Assembly (NCBI RefSeq): GCF_003340495.1
Contig: NZ_QASA01000001.1
Coordinates: 3,596,001 to 3,660,000, forward strand
From: Adhaeribacter pallidiroseus
GTDB taxonomy: Bacteria > Bacteroidota > Bacteroidia > Cytophagales > Hymenobacteraceae
DNA length: 64,000 nt
Direction: 5' to 3'
The notes under the pieces are model-generated. The model saw nothing but the letters and a program-made list of their open reading frames with translations, was not told where the DNA came from and did not search any database. Of the stretch, positions 8,022 through 17,723 are shown in pieces (within the stretch, counting starts at the first letter, position 1; each line of letters begins with the position of its first letter). The position numbers and the translations under genes were made by a program.

Positions 8022-9209
8022 TCAAGCACTTACTGCGGCATCTTTTAACGAAACCACCGCTTGCATCATGGCTTTGGTATAGGCTACGTTATAGGCTTGC
8101 GCCGCATAACCGCCGCCACCCGGATATTGGTTTTTAATCCCCCCGGCGTGTTCTTTGTCATAACTAATTTCGCGGGGATGTTCGGGATAAATGCCGAACT
8201 TATAATTTAAACCAAAAATTTCCTGCATAACGGCGAACATGTTTACCTGGCCTTCGTCGAAGAAAACTTCGGAGTATTTTACATAAGGTTTTTCCACGGT
8301 TACATTGCGGTAGTGGATATGGTTGATGCGGTCACGGGAACCCAGGTAACGGAGCACTTCCAAAGGATCTTCGCCGGTTTCGCGGGTTACCCCGCAGTCG
8401 TAGGTCATACCATTGGCGGGGCTGTCCACAATCTGAATTAAGCGTTGCCAATCTTTAAAGGTAGCCATAATCTGGGCATGGCCGTGGCTCACCGGAATCG
8501 GCGGATCGTTGGGGTGCAACGCCATCCGGACGCCGGCTTTTTCGGCTACCGGAATAACAGCTTTTAAGAAATACGTTAAATTTGCCCAGAGCATTTCGGC
8601 GGTTTGCGGGGTACCCAATTTGGGATCGGTAGGCAGATTCCTGCCTTTTTCGTAATCAAAACTGGTGTTGCCAGCCCCACCCCGCGTATCTTCGCGGTAG
8701 TAGCCTTCCATGAGCCGGTGCGCGTAAAAATTATACTCTACTACTGGTAAACCAACCGTGCCGGCAGCTCGCAAAGAGTCCTGAATCTGTTTAATTTCTT
8801 CGTCGCGTCCTTTCCGCCCGTAAATAGTATGCGGGTGGCCGCCAATCATCATGTTAATCACGGTTAAGCCTTCGGCCTTAAACCGGTTTATAATTTTCCG
8901 AAGGCTTTCCTCCGTCCAGGGAATAGGTGGGCCACCCATTAAAACATAATCTACCCCTATTTGCTTCAGTTGCCGCATTTCGGCTACCGAGGCATCATTA
9001 CTTACGCCTACCGTTAACCGGGGCATATTTTCGCCTATCTTTATGGGCCACTCCGCTATTTTCGTCTTACTATTGACGCCGGCGGTTCTAACGGCAGTGC
9101 TGTTTTCTGTTTCCTGATTGCCCGTTTTGGAACAGGCATTTAAGCCTACAACCGAAAGAGCAGCCAAAGTGGTACTTTTTTTTAAAAATTCGCGGCGGTT
9201 ATCATTCAT
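8022..9209 (-). CDS. Tat-exported UxuA-family lipoprotein, divergent paralog B
   Basis: 395 residues from the ATG at 9209; an upstream ATG at 9251 adds 14 residues ahead of the signal and is less likely. The N-terminus combines a twin-arginine motif (NRREFLKKS) with a lipobox (LNAC), so this is a predicted Tat lipoprotein. The barrel keeps ALHPNDPP, YDCG, HIHYRN and FFDEGQVNMF of the UxuA family, but the last acidic ligand is Glu (YPEHP) where paralogs A and C have Asp (RPDH). Overall it is much more divergent, and a Gly-rich stretch occurs near the C-terminus. A different sugar-acid substrate or a structural role is possible. Confidence 0.8.
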   Translation of the reverse strand: MNDNRREFLKKSTTLAALSVVGLNACSKTGNQETENSTAVRTAGVNSKTKIAEWPIKIGENMPRLTVGVSNDASVAEMRQLKQIGVDYVLMGGPPIPWTEESLRKIINRFKAEGLTVINMMIGGHPHTIYGRKGRDEEIKQIQDSLRAAGTVGLPVVEYNFYAHRLMEGYYREDTRGGAGNTSFDYEKGRNLPTDPKLGTPQTAEMLWANLTYFLKAVIPVAEKAGVRMALHPNDPPIPVSHGHAQIMATFKDWQRLIQIVDSPANGMTYDCGVTRETGEDPLEVLRYLGSRDRINHIHYRNVTVEKPYVKYSEVFFDEGQVNMFAVMQEIFGLNYKFGIYPEHPREISYDKEHAGGIKNQYPGGGGYAAQAYNVAYTKAMMQAVVSLKDAAVSA

Positions 9210-9312
9210 GTTTTTCAAATTTAAGGTGGGTAGATGAAAGAATGCATTCATGGAAAAAGAAAGTAGCCGTTGAAAGCCGGACGAACCAGGATGGAAAGTT
9301 TATTACCCCAGA

Positions 9313-9385
9313 AGAGTAGTTAAGCCCTGGTGCCATAAGAAGCATAAAATTAAATGCTCCTTATGGCACCAGAACTTAACTACTG
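9313..9385. repeat. Long near-perfect inverted repeat between paralogs B and C
   Basis: About 30 bp on each side (9313-9343 and 9355-9385) with only a few mismatches and an 11-bp AT-rich loop. The core CTGGTGCCATAAG is perfectly paired. A T run follows only on the plus strand, although both flanking genes are on the minus strand. A processing site, mRNA-stabilising hairpin or small palindromic element fits better than a plain terminator. Confidence 0.75.
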
Positions 9386-9448
9386 CTTTTTATTCAGAGC
9401 ATTAGTAAATATTTAAAATTTCGGATACGGCACATTACTTATAAACGA

Positions 9449-10588
9449 CTAAGCTTTGGCGCTGGCTTTTGCCACCGACTCGGCCAGGCCGCGCATGTAG
9501 CCGATAGCATACAAGGTACCCAGTGTCATGTAGCCCGGGCGGGTGTTTTCTTCGCCGTGCATGGTAGGCACGTGGTCGGGCCGGATGGTGCCTTTAAAGC
9601 CAATGTCGTAGTACGCCTGCATGGCCGCGTGCATATCAATCTGGCCTTCGTCGTGGAAGGTTTCGGTAAACTTGGTGCTGGGCAGTTTGCCGCTTAAATC
9701 CTGTACGTTCCGGAAATGCACGAAATTTATTTTACCGGCCTTGCCCCAGCGCCGGATTAGAGCCGGAATGTCGGCGCCCATCAACGAGAAATTACCCTGG
9801 CACATGGTTAAGCCGCTGTACTTACTGGGTACCAGTTTTAGCATGCGGTCGAAATTCTCCACGGTATTCATAATCCGGGAAATACCCTGGATGCTGTGTA
9901 CCTGCGGATCATCGGGATGCAACGATAAGTTCATACCTATTTTTTCGGCTTCGGGCACTACGGCTTTTAAAAAATATTCTAAGTTCTTCCACATGGCTTC
10001 TTTCGAAACCTCGCCGTACTGCGTTAGCGGTTTGTTTTTAATATCGTCGTAATCAAAAGAAGTAACCAGAGCCCCTCCCCTCCCCGGCCGGTCCATGGTA
10101 GTGCGGGCCCAGCTAATTACCGGCATCCAGTTGTAACAGATCACATCCACGCCGCCGTATTGTTTCAGGTTTTTCATGAACGTGATAAAATTGGCGATTT
10201 CTTCGTCGCGGCCAGCTAAAGCCAGTTTGGTTTGTTCGCCCAAGGAAGGCGGCCCTTCTACCACGGTCCATTTCATGCCTTCTTTTTCCCAGGCGGCTTT
10301 GGTGGCTTTTATCGCTTCCGGATCCCAGGGTTTTAAGTTTGGATTTTTCACGATTCCCGAAACGGCATGCATGACATCTATTTGCTTAGCAAAAGGAACG
10401 CGCGGTGAATCGGGCCCCATGGCTAAGGCGAACTTCATGCCGCCATCCTTTTCAAATGCCTTTGGTGCTTTAGGTTTTTCTTTGGAAACTAGCGGCGGAG
10501 TAGCCATTCCGGTACTTACTCCGCCTATCGATAAGGCAGCAGCCATAGAAGCACTTTTTTTAATAAAATTGCGGCGATTGTCTTTCAT
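9449..10588 (-). CDS. Tat-exported mannonate dehydratase-like (UxuA family) protein, paralog C
   Basis: 379 residues with a Tat signal (NRRNFIKKSASMAAALSIGG). The sequence is near-collinear with paralog A through the whole barrel (CYNWMPVISWART, LHPDDPQVHSIQGISRI, MCQGNFSLMG, VHFRNVQDLSGKLPSTKF, RPDHVPTM), so A and C are a recent duplication. All putative metal ligands are kept. First gene of the dehydratase run, 682 bp downstream of susD across a structured non-coding stretch. The expected activity is dehydration of an aldonic acid in the periplasm (family inference). Confidence 0.85.
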   Translation of the reverse strand: MKDNRRNFIKKSASMAAALSIGGVSTGMATPPLVSKEKPKAPKAFEKDGGMKFALAMGPDSPRVPFAKQIDVMHAVSGIVKNPNLKPWDPEAIKATKAAWEKEGMKWTVVEGPPSLGEQTKLALAGRDEEIANFITFMKNLKQYGGVDVICYNWMPVISWARTTMDRPGRGGALVTSFDYDDIKNKPLTQYGEVSKEAMWKNLEYFLKAVVPEAEKIGMNLSLHPDDPQVHSIQGISRIMNTVENFDRMLKLVPSKYSGLTMCQGNFSLMGADIPALIRRWGKAGKINFVHFRNVQDLSGKLPSTKFTETFHDEGQIDMHAAMQAYYDIGFKGTIRPDHVPTMHGEENTRPGYMTLGTLYAIGYMRGLAESVAKASAKA

Positions 10589-10692
10589 GATTCCTGTTTT
10601 TTTAATTTTCTTTAAAATATTTTGGTGAATGCGTAATGGTTATATCCGGCAAATAGTTAATCCCTTTTAAACACTTTTCCAGCGTTGTTCTG

Positions 10693-10910
10693 TGGAGCCG
10701 GGAACCGGCTCCAGGTGTTGGTGCTATCTAATTTGATCAGTAACCAGTTTGCCTCCTGGCCGGCGGGGCCCGTTTGGCTCTTCCGGGCTGGTCTAAGCTT
10801 GTTTTGTTCGTGCCTCCCAATGCTTCGTTCCTCAGCACCACAACCAAAGGTTCGCAGAACCCAGAAGGCCCTCCTGAGCCAAACTGATGTCGTTTATGCT
10901 TAGCGGCCGC
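10693..10910. other. GC-rich structured non-coding stretch between susD and the dehydratase genes
   Basis: Unlike the AT-rich spacers nearby, this stretch is GC-rich and dense in inverted repeats: GAGCCGG/CCGGCTC (3-nt loop, from 10694), TGGTGCT (10719-10725) with AGCACCA (10834-10840), GTTTGGCTC (10772-10780) with GAGCCAAAC (10876-10884), and GGTTC/GAACC around 10849-10861. The nesting suggests a folded RNA or a dispersed intergenic repeat. The only ORF (72 codons, +) looks random. Confidence 0.5.
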
Positions 10911-11104
10911 TTTTTTAGCTTTTTAAATAAAGCTTAACTAGTAGGTTGACCAATTTTGAAAGCGATATCGTTTCAATAACTTATCATTTAGGAGGAGCCT
11001 TTTTTGATACGTAGCTAACTAGTTTCCTCCTGAATGGCAGCTTCTTATATTTTTTTAAATTTTGATTGCTATGCAATAAATAGCTTGGGCCAGGTGCAAG
11101 ATTT

Positions 11105-11185
11105 GACGCTAAACTGTTCTGTTGTTCCGCGCGTTTTTAGCGTCTTGATTTTCGATGGTTCTTTTTGTATCAAGACAAAAAGAAC
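11105..11185 (-). promoter_or_regulatory. Competing hairpins downstream of susD / in the leader of the dehydratase genes
   Basis: Three inverted repeats are packed together: GACGCTAAA (11105-11113) with TTTAGCGTC (11136-11144); GTCTTGAT (11142-11149) with ATCAAGAC (11169-11176); GTTCTTTTTGT (11158-11168) with ACAAAAAGAAC (11175-11185). The second and third cannot form together. This could be a terminator of the sigma-susCD transcript or an attenuator before the dehydratase genes. Function is inferred from structure only. Confidence 0.45.
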
Positions 11186-11270
11186 AAATACCTCAGCAAT
11201 AAACCAACTTCACTCCGAAACCAAAGCAACTCCGCCAGCTATGCGAACGAGAATCTACTTAGCTACCAGT

Positions 11271-12875
11271 CTACTCTTTATCCCACCACACCCGGGTAGT
11301 ATATAAATCCGGACCCTGGTTTTTAATGGCGTTTTCCACACTAGCCGCATTCAACGATTTTTCCTCGAAGGAATACATTAAGCGCCTTACCGGAGCGCCC
11401 CCGGTAGCGTTTAACGGGTAATTGATGGGCTGCAAGGCCGGCACTCCGGTCCGCCGCCAGTTCGACCAGGCTTCGAAAAAATCCAGGTACATGTAGTGGG
11501 CCAGGTAAAACTGGGTATGGATTTGTTGCATTTGCTCTTGCTGGCTGCCGGTTAAGGTGTGCGCGGCCAGGTAAGTATCTATTTCTTCGGGCGTAATGGC
11601 CACGTTAGCCACGCTGCTGTTCGGGTACAACGTAGCGGATTCCATATTGGCCCGGATGGCTTTCTGGTAGTGTTCCTGGGCATCACCGGTTTCCCAGCCC
11701 CGCAGGGCAGCTTCGGCCCGCAAAAATTCTACTTCGGAGTAACTCAAAATAATGGTAGGCGCCGAAAAGTTGGCGATGGTGGCGGTATTAGGTTCAGAGT
11801 AATCGCGTAGTAATTCGTTCTTCCAGCCCGGGATAGCGGTAGCAATGGTGTTGGGATCGTAGCCATTGGGTAAGGCTTTTTGCTTATCGGCGGCGGTAGT
11901 GGTGGAGATTATCTGGCCTTGCTTGGCATCAATATTTCCTTCCCACAAGGTCATGTAAAAGGGTATGCGCGGGTCCTGGTTGGCTTGCAGTAAATCCAGA
12001 AAAGTTTTACCCATTTTCACCAAACCTAAACCTTGGTTTCCTTCCGGTAAGCTTTCTCTTTTTAACTCCCGAGCATCCCAGTTCCAAGTATTTTCGTTGG
12101 CCGAAATATGCGCCAGTTTCGCAATATCGGCGTTACTTTGCATTACGCCGCCCGCAATGGCTTTTTGTACCCAGGTTTGGGCCAAAGTAGGATCCACCTT
12201 GGTAAGGCGCATGCCTAAGCGCAGCATTAAAGAATAACCAAACGCTTTCCACTTCGGTACGCTGCCGGCGTAAATTACATCGGCGGCGCCAAAAGAAGCT
12301 TTAGCGGCATCCATCTGGTTTAAAGCCGTTTCTAAATCCTGCAGCATCATGGGATAAATTTCCGATTGTTTGTCGTAAGCGGGTTTGTAAATGCCTTCGG
12401 GGGCGCCGCTTGCTTCGCGGTAAGGTACATCGCCGTAAGCATCGGTAACCCGGTGCAGCGCATACACTTTCCAGATTTTAGCAATGGCATTCTGGTTGAT
12501 TAAATCCGGATTGCCTTCGGTTTCCTTAATCACAATCATTAACTCCCGCAAATGCGAGGTATACACCGTTTCGAAAAAGTTACCGGTTTGGGAGTTTACA
12601 ATGCCTTTTTCGCCGTACCAGAAGTTTTGCAGCGTGGCGTGGTACTGCATAATGCCCGACGCGTATTTAATATTAGTCCGGTTGCGGTCGGTGGTGCCGG
12701 TACCCACGGTGCGAATGATGCTGTTAGTGAACAAAGGCTCAATGGCCGGCTCCGTGAACGAGTTTGGGTTCACGTTCATTTCCTCAAAATCCTTATCGCA
12801 GGCCGTTAAGAAGCAGGCTGCAGCCAGGCAGGTTTTTACGGCAAAAGCAGAAAATTTATATCTTATAGAAGTCAT
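11271..12875 (-). CDS. SusD/RagB-family nutrient-binding outer-membrane lipoprotein
   Basis: 534 residues. Signal peptide with lipobox (FLTAC), then DKDFEEMNVNPN, the usual start of the SusD-like group that has a short mature N-terminus. The interior carries TPR-like helices (AKIWKVYALHRVTDAYGDVPY) and the late SusD motifs (SYSEVEFLRAEAALRG, then FEAWSNWRRTGVPAL). It should sit on the cell surface as the lid of the SusC transporter encoded 46 bp upstream. No glycoside hydrolase or surface glycan-binding protein is present, so the ligand is probably a small sugar or sugar acid rather than a polysaccharide. Confidence 0.93.
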   Translation of the reverse strand: MTSIRYKFSAFAVKTCLAAACFLTACDKDFEEMNVNPNSFTEPAIEPLFTNSIIRTVGTGTTDRNRTNIKYASGIMQYHATLQNFWYGEKGIVNSQTGNFFETVYTSHLRELMIVIKETEGNPDLINQNAIAKIWKVYALHRVTDAYGDVPYREASGAPEGIYKPAYDKQSEIYPMMLQDLETALNQMDAAKASFGAADVIYAGSVPKWKAFGYSLMLRLGMRLTKVDPTLAQTWVQKAIAGGVMQSNADIAKLAHISANENTWNWDARELKRESLPEGNQGLGLVKMGKTFLDLLQANQDPRIPFYMTLWEGNIDAKQGQIISTTTAADKQKALPNGYDPNTIATAIPGWKNELLRDYSEPNTATIANFSAPTIILSYSEVEFLRAEAALRGWETGDAQEHYQKAIRANMESATLYPNSSVANVAITPEEIDTYLAAHTLTGSQQEQMQQIHTQFYLAHYMYLDFFEAWSNWRRTGVPALQPINYPLNATGGAPVRRLMYSFEEKSLNAASVENAIKNQGPDLYTTRVWWDKE

Positions 12876-13360
12876 GATTTTTCAAAAATTTAAAAAATGG
12901 AAGAAAATTACCGATCCGGTGTTACAACCGCACACTTAAGTTAATGCCGTAGGTGCGGGTAGCAGGCAAACCAAAGTTTTCCAGGCCTTGGGCATTGCCG
13001 CTGCTGTAATTCGATTCCGGATCAATGTTTTTGGTAGTGCGGTACAAGATCAGCAGGTTCCGGCCCACGAAGGAGATATTCGCCGATTGGAAAGGGGTTT
13101 TCGCCAGCAACGTGGAAGGCAGCGTGTAGCCAATGTTAATGGAACGCAGTTTAATAAAATCGGCTTTCTCCACAAATTCGCTGGTAATGGTGTTCCAGAG
13201 GCCTTTGTAGTAGGTTTCGGCGGGTACTACTTTCGTAAACGCTTCTCCTTTTTCGTTCACGCCGTTTACCGTTACGCCGGTTTCGCGCACGTTATTTTCG
13301 ACGGTGCGTTTATCTAAACCAAACTGGGTACCGTATGCGCTGGTAGCGGAGTAAATACTA

Positions 13361-13366
13361 CCCCCC
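13361..13366 (-). other. Frameshift site 2 in susC (G6 run in the coding strand)
   Basis: The coding strand reads TGG GGG GTA; adding one G gives TGG GGG GGT and rejoins DSRWG to GSIYSATSAYGTQFG, which reads as normal SusC barrel sequence into the last 122-residue frame. One base short of the expected G7. Confidence 0.8.
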
Positions 13367-14857
13367 AGCGGCTATCGAGCAAGAAACCGGCGGTAAAATT
13401 TTTAAAAGTAAAATCGTTGTTTAAGCCTACGGCCAAGGGCGGCACGCCTTTCCCTAAAGGAACCACGGGGCCGGCAATGGGTAAACCGTTCGAGCTGTTG
13501 TAAATAATCTGGCCGCTGGCATTCCGGGAATACGTGCTGCCGGCAATCTGGCCGAAAGGCTGGCCCTGGTAATGCGTGATCCAGCCGTTTTCGGTGCGGG
13601 TAGTAGCGCCGGGCAAACGCAAGCTGGTTAAACCTAACTCGGGAGCAATGCTGATTACTTCGTTTTTATTGTAAGCCGTATTTAAGGTTACGTTCCACGA
13701 CAACCCGTTTTCGGAAGTTACCGGCGAGCCGGTTAACATTAATTCTATGCCCCGGTTTTTCATTTTACCCACGTTTAATGCCACCGCCGTGTACCCACTG
13801 GATTGCGGTAAAGTCGCGTTTACAATGTCGTTGGTGGTGGTGCGATCGTACAGCGTAATATCTACCCCCAGCCGATTATTGAAAATTTTAGTTTCTAAAC
13901 CTAGTTCCGTAGTGGTGGAAGTATAAGGGGTAAGCAGTGTGGGTAAAGTAGGGCTGGTTACGTTCATTAAGGTTTGGCCTAAATGCTGCTGCGACTGCGC
14001 CGAAAACGTTTGGGTAATGGCGTAAGCCGTAGGAGCGCCGCCCCCTACCTGGGCCCACGAAGTTCTTACTTTGGCGTAATCGAGCCAGGCGGGTTTAGAA
14101 GCCCAAGCATCGGAAGCCACAAAACTTAACCCAACCGATGGGTAAAACAAGCTGTTGTTCTTAGGATCTAAAGTGGAGAACCAATCGTTGCGGCCGGTTA
14201 AAGTCAGGTACAAATAATTATTAAAATCAATATCCGCGGAAGCAAACAAAGAGTTGATGCCTACCTGGCTGTAATTAATGCCAAAATTCTGGCTGCGGCC
14301 GTTGGCGATAAAATATTGGAAAGGCCGGTTAAACTGTCCGCTGGACAGGTTAATGCCGTCGAACGTATTGCGCATTTGGTTGCCCCCGGCAAACACGTTT
14401 ACCGAAAAGGCCCCAACGTCTTTCCGGAATCCGATGGTTCCTTCCAGGTTGGTTTCGGATTGCAGGCTTTGGTCGGTGGTCATGGAGCCGGGCTGGTTAA
14501 ACGCTAAACCGGTGGGCTGAATGGCAAAACCGTCGAAGTTCACTTGGTCGATGCCGAAGCGGGCGCGGGCGTAAAACGCGTCGGTAATGTTATAAGTAGT
14601 ACTGAACGAACCAATAAACCGTTTTTTGGTATCGCCGTTCCGGACTTTGTTGATGGCAAAATACGGATTGGTTGCATACTCATAATCGCTCCATTTAAAC
14701 TCGTTGCCGTTCGGTAAATAACCCGGCGATAAGGTTTCGATGGGAATGTTGGAAGCCAGCAGTTGCGCTCCGGTGTTCGGGTTTAATTGAAAATCCGCGA
14801 GGTACGTACGGTTTTTTACGTCTTCGATGTTATACTGGGCATTGCCTTCGAACACAA

Positions 14858-14864
14858 TTTTTTT
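14858..14864 (-). other. Frameshift site 1 in susC (A7 run in the coding strand)
   Basis: The coding strand reads GCA AAA AAA TTG; one more A, or a -1 ribosomal slip on A AAA AAA, rejoins LAKK to IVFEGNAQYN and restores the receptor frame. The phase is exactly that of a -1 slippery heptamer. Confidence 0.8.
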
Positions 14865-16563
14865 GCCAGCGTCGCACTGGCACTCAGGTTAAACGTTTTA
14901 ATGTTCATATCGTTGTGCGGTACAATGGCCTTGTTATCGAGGTTAGAGGCCGAAAAGCGGAACCGGGCAATTTCGTTGCCGCCGCTAAGGGCCAGCGTAT
15001 TCACGAAGTTGGTACCGGTTTGGTAGAAATTTTTAAAATTATTCTTCTGCGCCGAATAAGGCCGGGTCTGACCATCGGGCTGAATAATGGGCGAACCATC
15101 TAACCGGGCTCCCCAGGACATGCGACCGTTCGAAATGGCCTGGGCCTGGGTTGTGGGCGCTGCACCTAGTGAACCGGAGCCGTATTGGTATTGCCAATCG
15201 GTTAAGTTAATGGCTTGCTGAAAGGTAAAGTTAGTGTTATACTCTACACCTAATCCTTTTTGCGCTTTTCCGGATTTTGTGGTGATTAAAATAACGCCGT
15301 TGGCGGCCCGGGCCCCGTACAAAGCCGCCGCCGTACCGCCTTTTAAAACCGAAATACTTTCAATATCGTCGGGATTAATACTGGCTAAACCATCGCCCCG
15401 GTCGATGCCGCCAAAGGTACCCGCGGCGCCTTGGTTATTGTTGGTAATCGGCATGCCGTTAACCACGTACAACGGCTGGTTTTCGCCGTTTAAAGAACCG
15501 TTCCCCCGGATAACAATACGGCTGGAGCCACCTGGTCCACCTGATGTACCAGATGCCGTAACGCCCGCAACCCGGCCGGCCAAAGCATTTCCCACGTTTA
15601 TTTCGCGGGCCTGGGTCAGTTTTTCGCCGCCTACTTCCGATACCGCATAGGTTAAGGCTTTCTTCTCTCTTTTAATACCTAAGGCCGTTACCACTACTTC
15701 GTCCAGGGTTTGGGTATTGTCGAGTAACGTCACATCAATGGTGGCGCTGCCGCTAAAAGCTACTTCTTTGGTAGTATAGCCAATAAAGGAAAAAACGAGA
15801 GTACCATTATCCGCAGGAGCATTGATGGTGTAAGAGCCATCTGCCCCGGAAGCAGTACCGGTAGTAGTGCCTTTTACCAAAACGGTAACCCCGGGAAGGC
15901 CTTCGCCGGTAGCAGCAGTTACTTTACCCGTAATAGTGGCGGCAGCTGCGGGCTTCTTGGCAATGACCAACCTGGAACCAATCTGCTCGGGAGCAGGAGC
16001 AAAACTACTGGCTTTTAATTTTTTAAGTACCACTTCCCCGCCAACCGGTTCAAAATCAATGCGAAGCGGTGTGAGTAAATCAGTGAGTACGTGCGCTAAT
16101 TTTTTGTTCGAAGCTATTACCGTTACTTTGCGGCCCGCATCAATAATTTGAGTACTGTAAATAAAATGAATCCCACTACGATCTTCGATTTCCCTTAAGA
16201 TTACGTTTAACTCCGTATTTTCCATTTGAATAGAAATCTCCCGGTTAAGCATTTCTTTCGCTTTATTTTCTTCGGCGAAGGTTATTTGCGGTTGTAGTAA
16301 AAAAAAGGCTACTACAACAATTAAAGCTGTTCGGCAACACAACAGCCATAGTCTTGGTTTGGTAAGTAGAATTTCCATAGTGGACACGTTTGGTTAAGAT
16401 TATATTGGTTTAAGGTGAGGCAAACTAACAGCAGATTCGGCAGGATAAAATGCATCGGGGACCAAGAAAAATTTAAAAAAACAAACGCCTTAGCCGTAGC
16501 TTTTGGCCTATTTACGAGTAAGTTTTAACGCATAAGCATCTTCTTTCTCATTTATAATTTGCT

Positions 16564-17613
16564 TTACTCTTTACATCCTTCTCCCAAGATCAGGTATTTA
16601 TCTTCTTCAGCGTGGTAAGTGGCCCCGATGGACTTACAAATCATATCGAGCTTCACGGGCAAGGGCTGGCCATGAAAGTAAGCCGTTAAGCTGCAATTTT
16701 TTAATCGGGAATTTTCTAATTTTATAGATACCCGGTGCTGATCTTCCAGGGTCCGGATAACTTCGGCTAAGGAGTTGTCCGTAAAAATCAGGGGCGCTTC
16801 CGGCAATTGTTTTTCCCAGTACTCCTTGTTTATTTTTTGCTTGAGGGCGGTGTGATGCGCCGCATTAAAACTAACTTTTTCGTTTAATTGTAACCGGACG
16901 GTTTTTTTAGCAGATTTTATAAAAGGCAAATAGTCCGTTACACTTTTATCGGTAGAAGTAACCGCTACTTTTCCGGTACGCACTAAAACTTCGGCTACTT
17001 GCTCCGTTTTTTTAAAATTAACGCCAAAACTGGTTCCTAATACTTTTACTTCCACGGCACCCCCATACACCCGGAAAGGGTGTTGTTTATCGCGCGCAAC
17101 CGAGAAAAAAGCTTTACCGTTTAAGAATACATCCCGACTGGCCCCGGTAAACTTTGCCGGGTATTGAATTCGGGAACCAGGTTCTAACCAAACAATGGAG
17201 CCATCGCTAAACGAAATTCTTTCAACTTTTTTTAAATTATTCTGTTTTTCCAGCAGCGCTACGGGTGCTTCCCGCCACAACCGGCCAGGGTATAACGCAA
17301 TGCCAATCAGCAACAAAATAGAAGCGGCTACTCCGAGCCAGCGCGTTTGGTGCCGGCCTATGGTAAACCTCTTTAAATTTATTTCCAGTTCTGTTAATTG
17401 CGGCTGGCTTACCTGCTGCAATTTAGTGTTTATGGCTTCCCAGTTTTCACGTTTTTGGCTTTCCAGCGCTGGTAAAGGAGCTTGGCTGGCAGGCAATTGG
17501 TCGGGTAAGTTATCGTACCATTCCGCCACATAGGCTTCTTCTTCCGGAGATAACTCGCCCGTTAAGTATTTTTTTAAAAGCCGTTGCAGCTTTTCCTGTT
17601 CGTTGTTGTTCAT
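16564..17613 (-). CDS. FecR-family anti-sigma factor
   Basis: 349 residues. N-terminal cytoplasmic sigma-binding helices (LLKKYLTGELSPEEEAYVAEW), one membrane segment (about 95-113, WLGVAASILLLIGIALYPG), then the periplasmic FecR domain (RISFSDGSIVWLEPGSRIQYP, FLNGKAFFSV, VKVLGTSFGVNF) and the DUF4974-like C-terminus (APLIFTDNSLAEVIRTLE). In the Fec paradigm it holds the ECF sigma factor at the membrane until the STN domain of the cognate SusC reports ligand. The sigma gene lies 110 bp upstream and susC 185 bp downstream, all on one strand. Confidence 0.95.
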   Translation of the reverse strand: MNNNEQEKLQRLLKKYLTGELSPEEEAYVAEWYDNLPDQLPASQAPLPALESQKRENWEAINTKLQQVSQPQLTELEINLKRFTIGRHQTRWLGVAASILLLIGIALYPGRLWREAPVALLEKQNNLKKVERISFSDGSIVWLEPGSRIQYPAKFTGASRDVFLNGKAFFSVARDKQHPFRVYGGAVEVKVLGTSFGVNFKKTEQVAEVLVRTGKVAVTSTDKSVTDYLPFIKSAKKTVRLQLNEKVSFNAAHHTALKQKINKEYWEKQLPEAPLIFTDNSLAEVIRTLEDQHRVSIKLENSRLKNCSLTAYFHGQPLPVKLDMICKSIGATYHAEEDKYLILGEGCKE

Positions 17614-17723
17614 GTAACCGCCTAACCTTAATGCCTTAGCTGGTCGTTATTATGTACAAAGCCAAGTAAGCCAGTCGGAACCCTAAAAAATAAATAAAAT
17701 ATTTAAAAAACGAGGGGAGCCGC

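Larger units (their letters stand above)
12922..16378 (-). pseudogene. TonB-dependent receptor SusC/RagA, interrupted by two -1 frameshifts
   Basis: Three collinear frames make one SusC protein of about 1152 residues if one base is restored at each of two homopolymers (14858-14864 and 13361-13366). The order is signal peptide (ATG 16378; a GTG at 16387 is possible), STN secretin/TonB signalling domain (about 45-110, HFIYSTQII), carboxypeptidase-like domain (ITGKVTAATGEGLPGV onward), plug (RIVIRGNGSL, then DDIESISVLKGGTAAALYG), and a barrel ending INLSVRL. The STN domain indicates signalling to the FecR/ECF sigma pair encoded just upstream. No start codon or leader supports the downstream pieces as separate genes. 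It could be a true pseudogene, a sequencing or assembly error, or less likely recoding. Confidence 0.85.

Noticed and set aside
9621-10628. Plus-strand frames of 143 and 150 codons over paralog C
   Set aside because: Both are antisense to a conserved UxuA-family gene, and a similar shadow frame appears over paralog A, as expected from codon bias.
14858-14864. Programmed -1 frameshifting as the main explanation for the split susC
   Set aside because: The A7 phase fits, but the second shift at a G6 run does not have a slippery geometry and no SusC recoding is known to me; kept only as an alternative.
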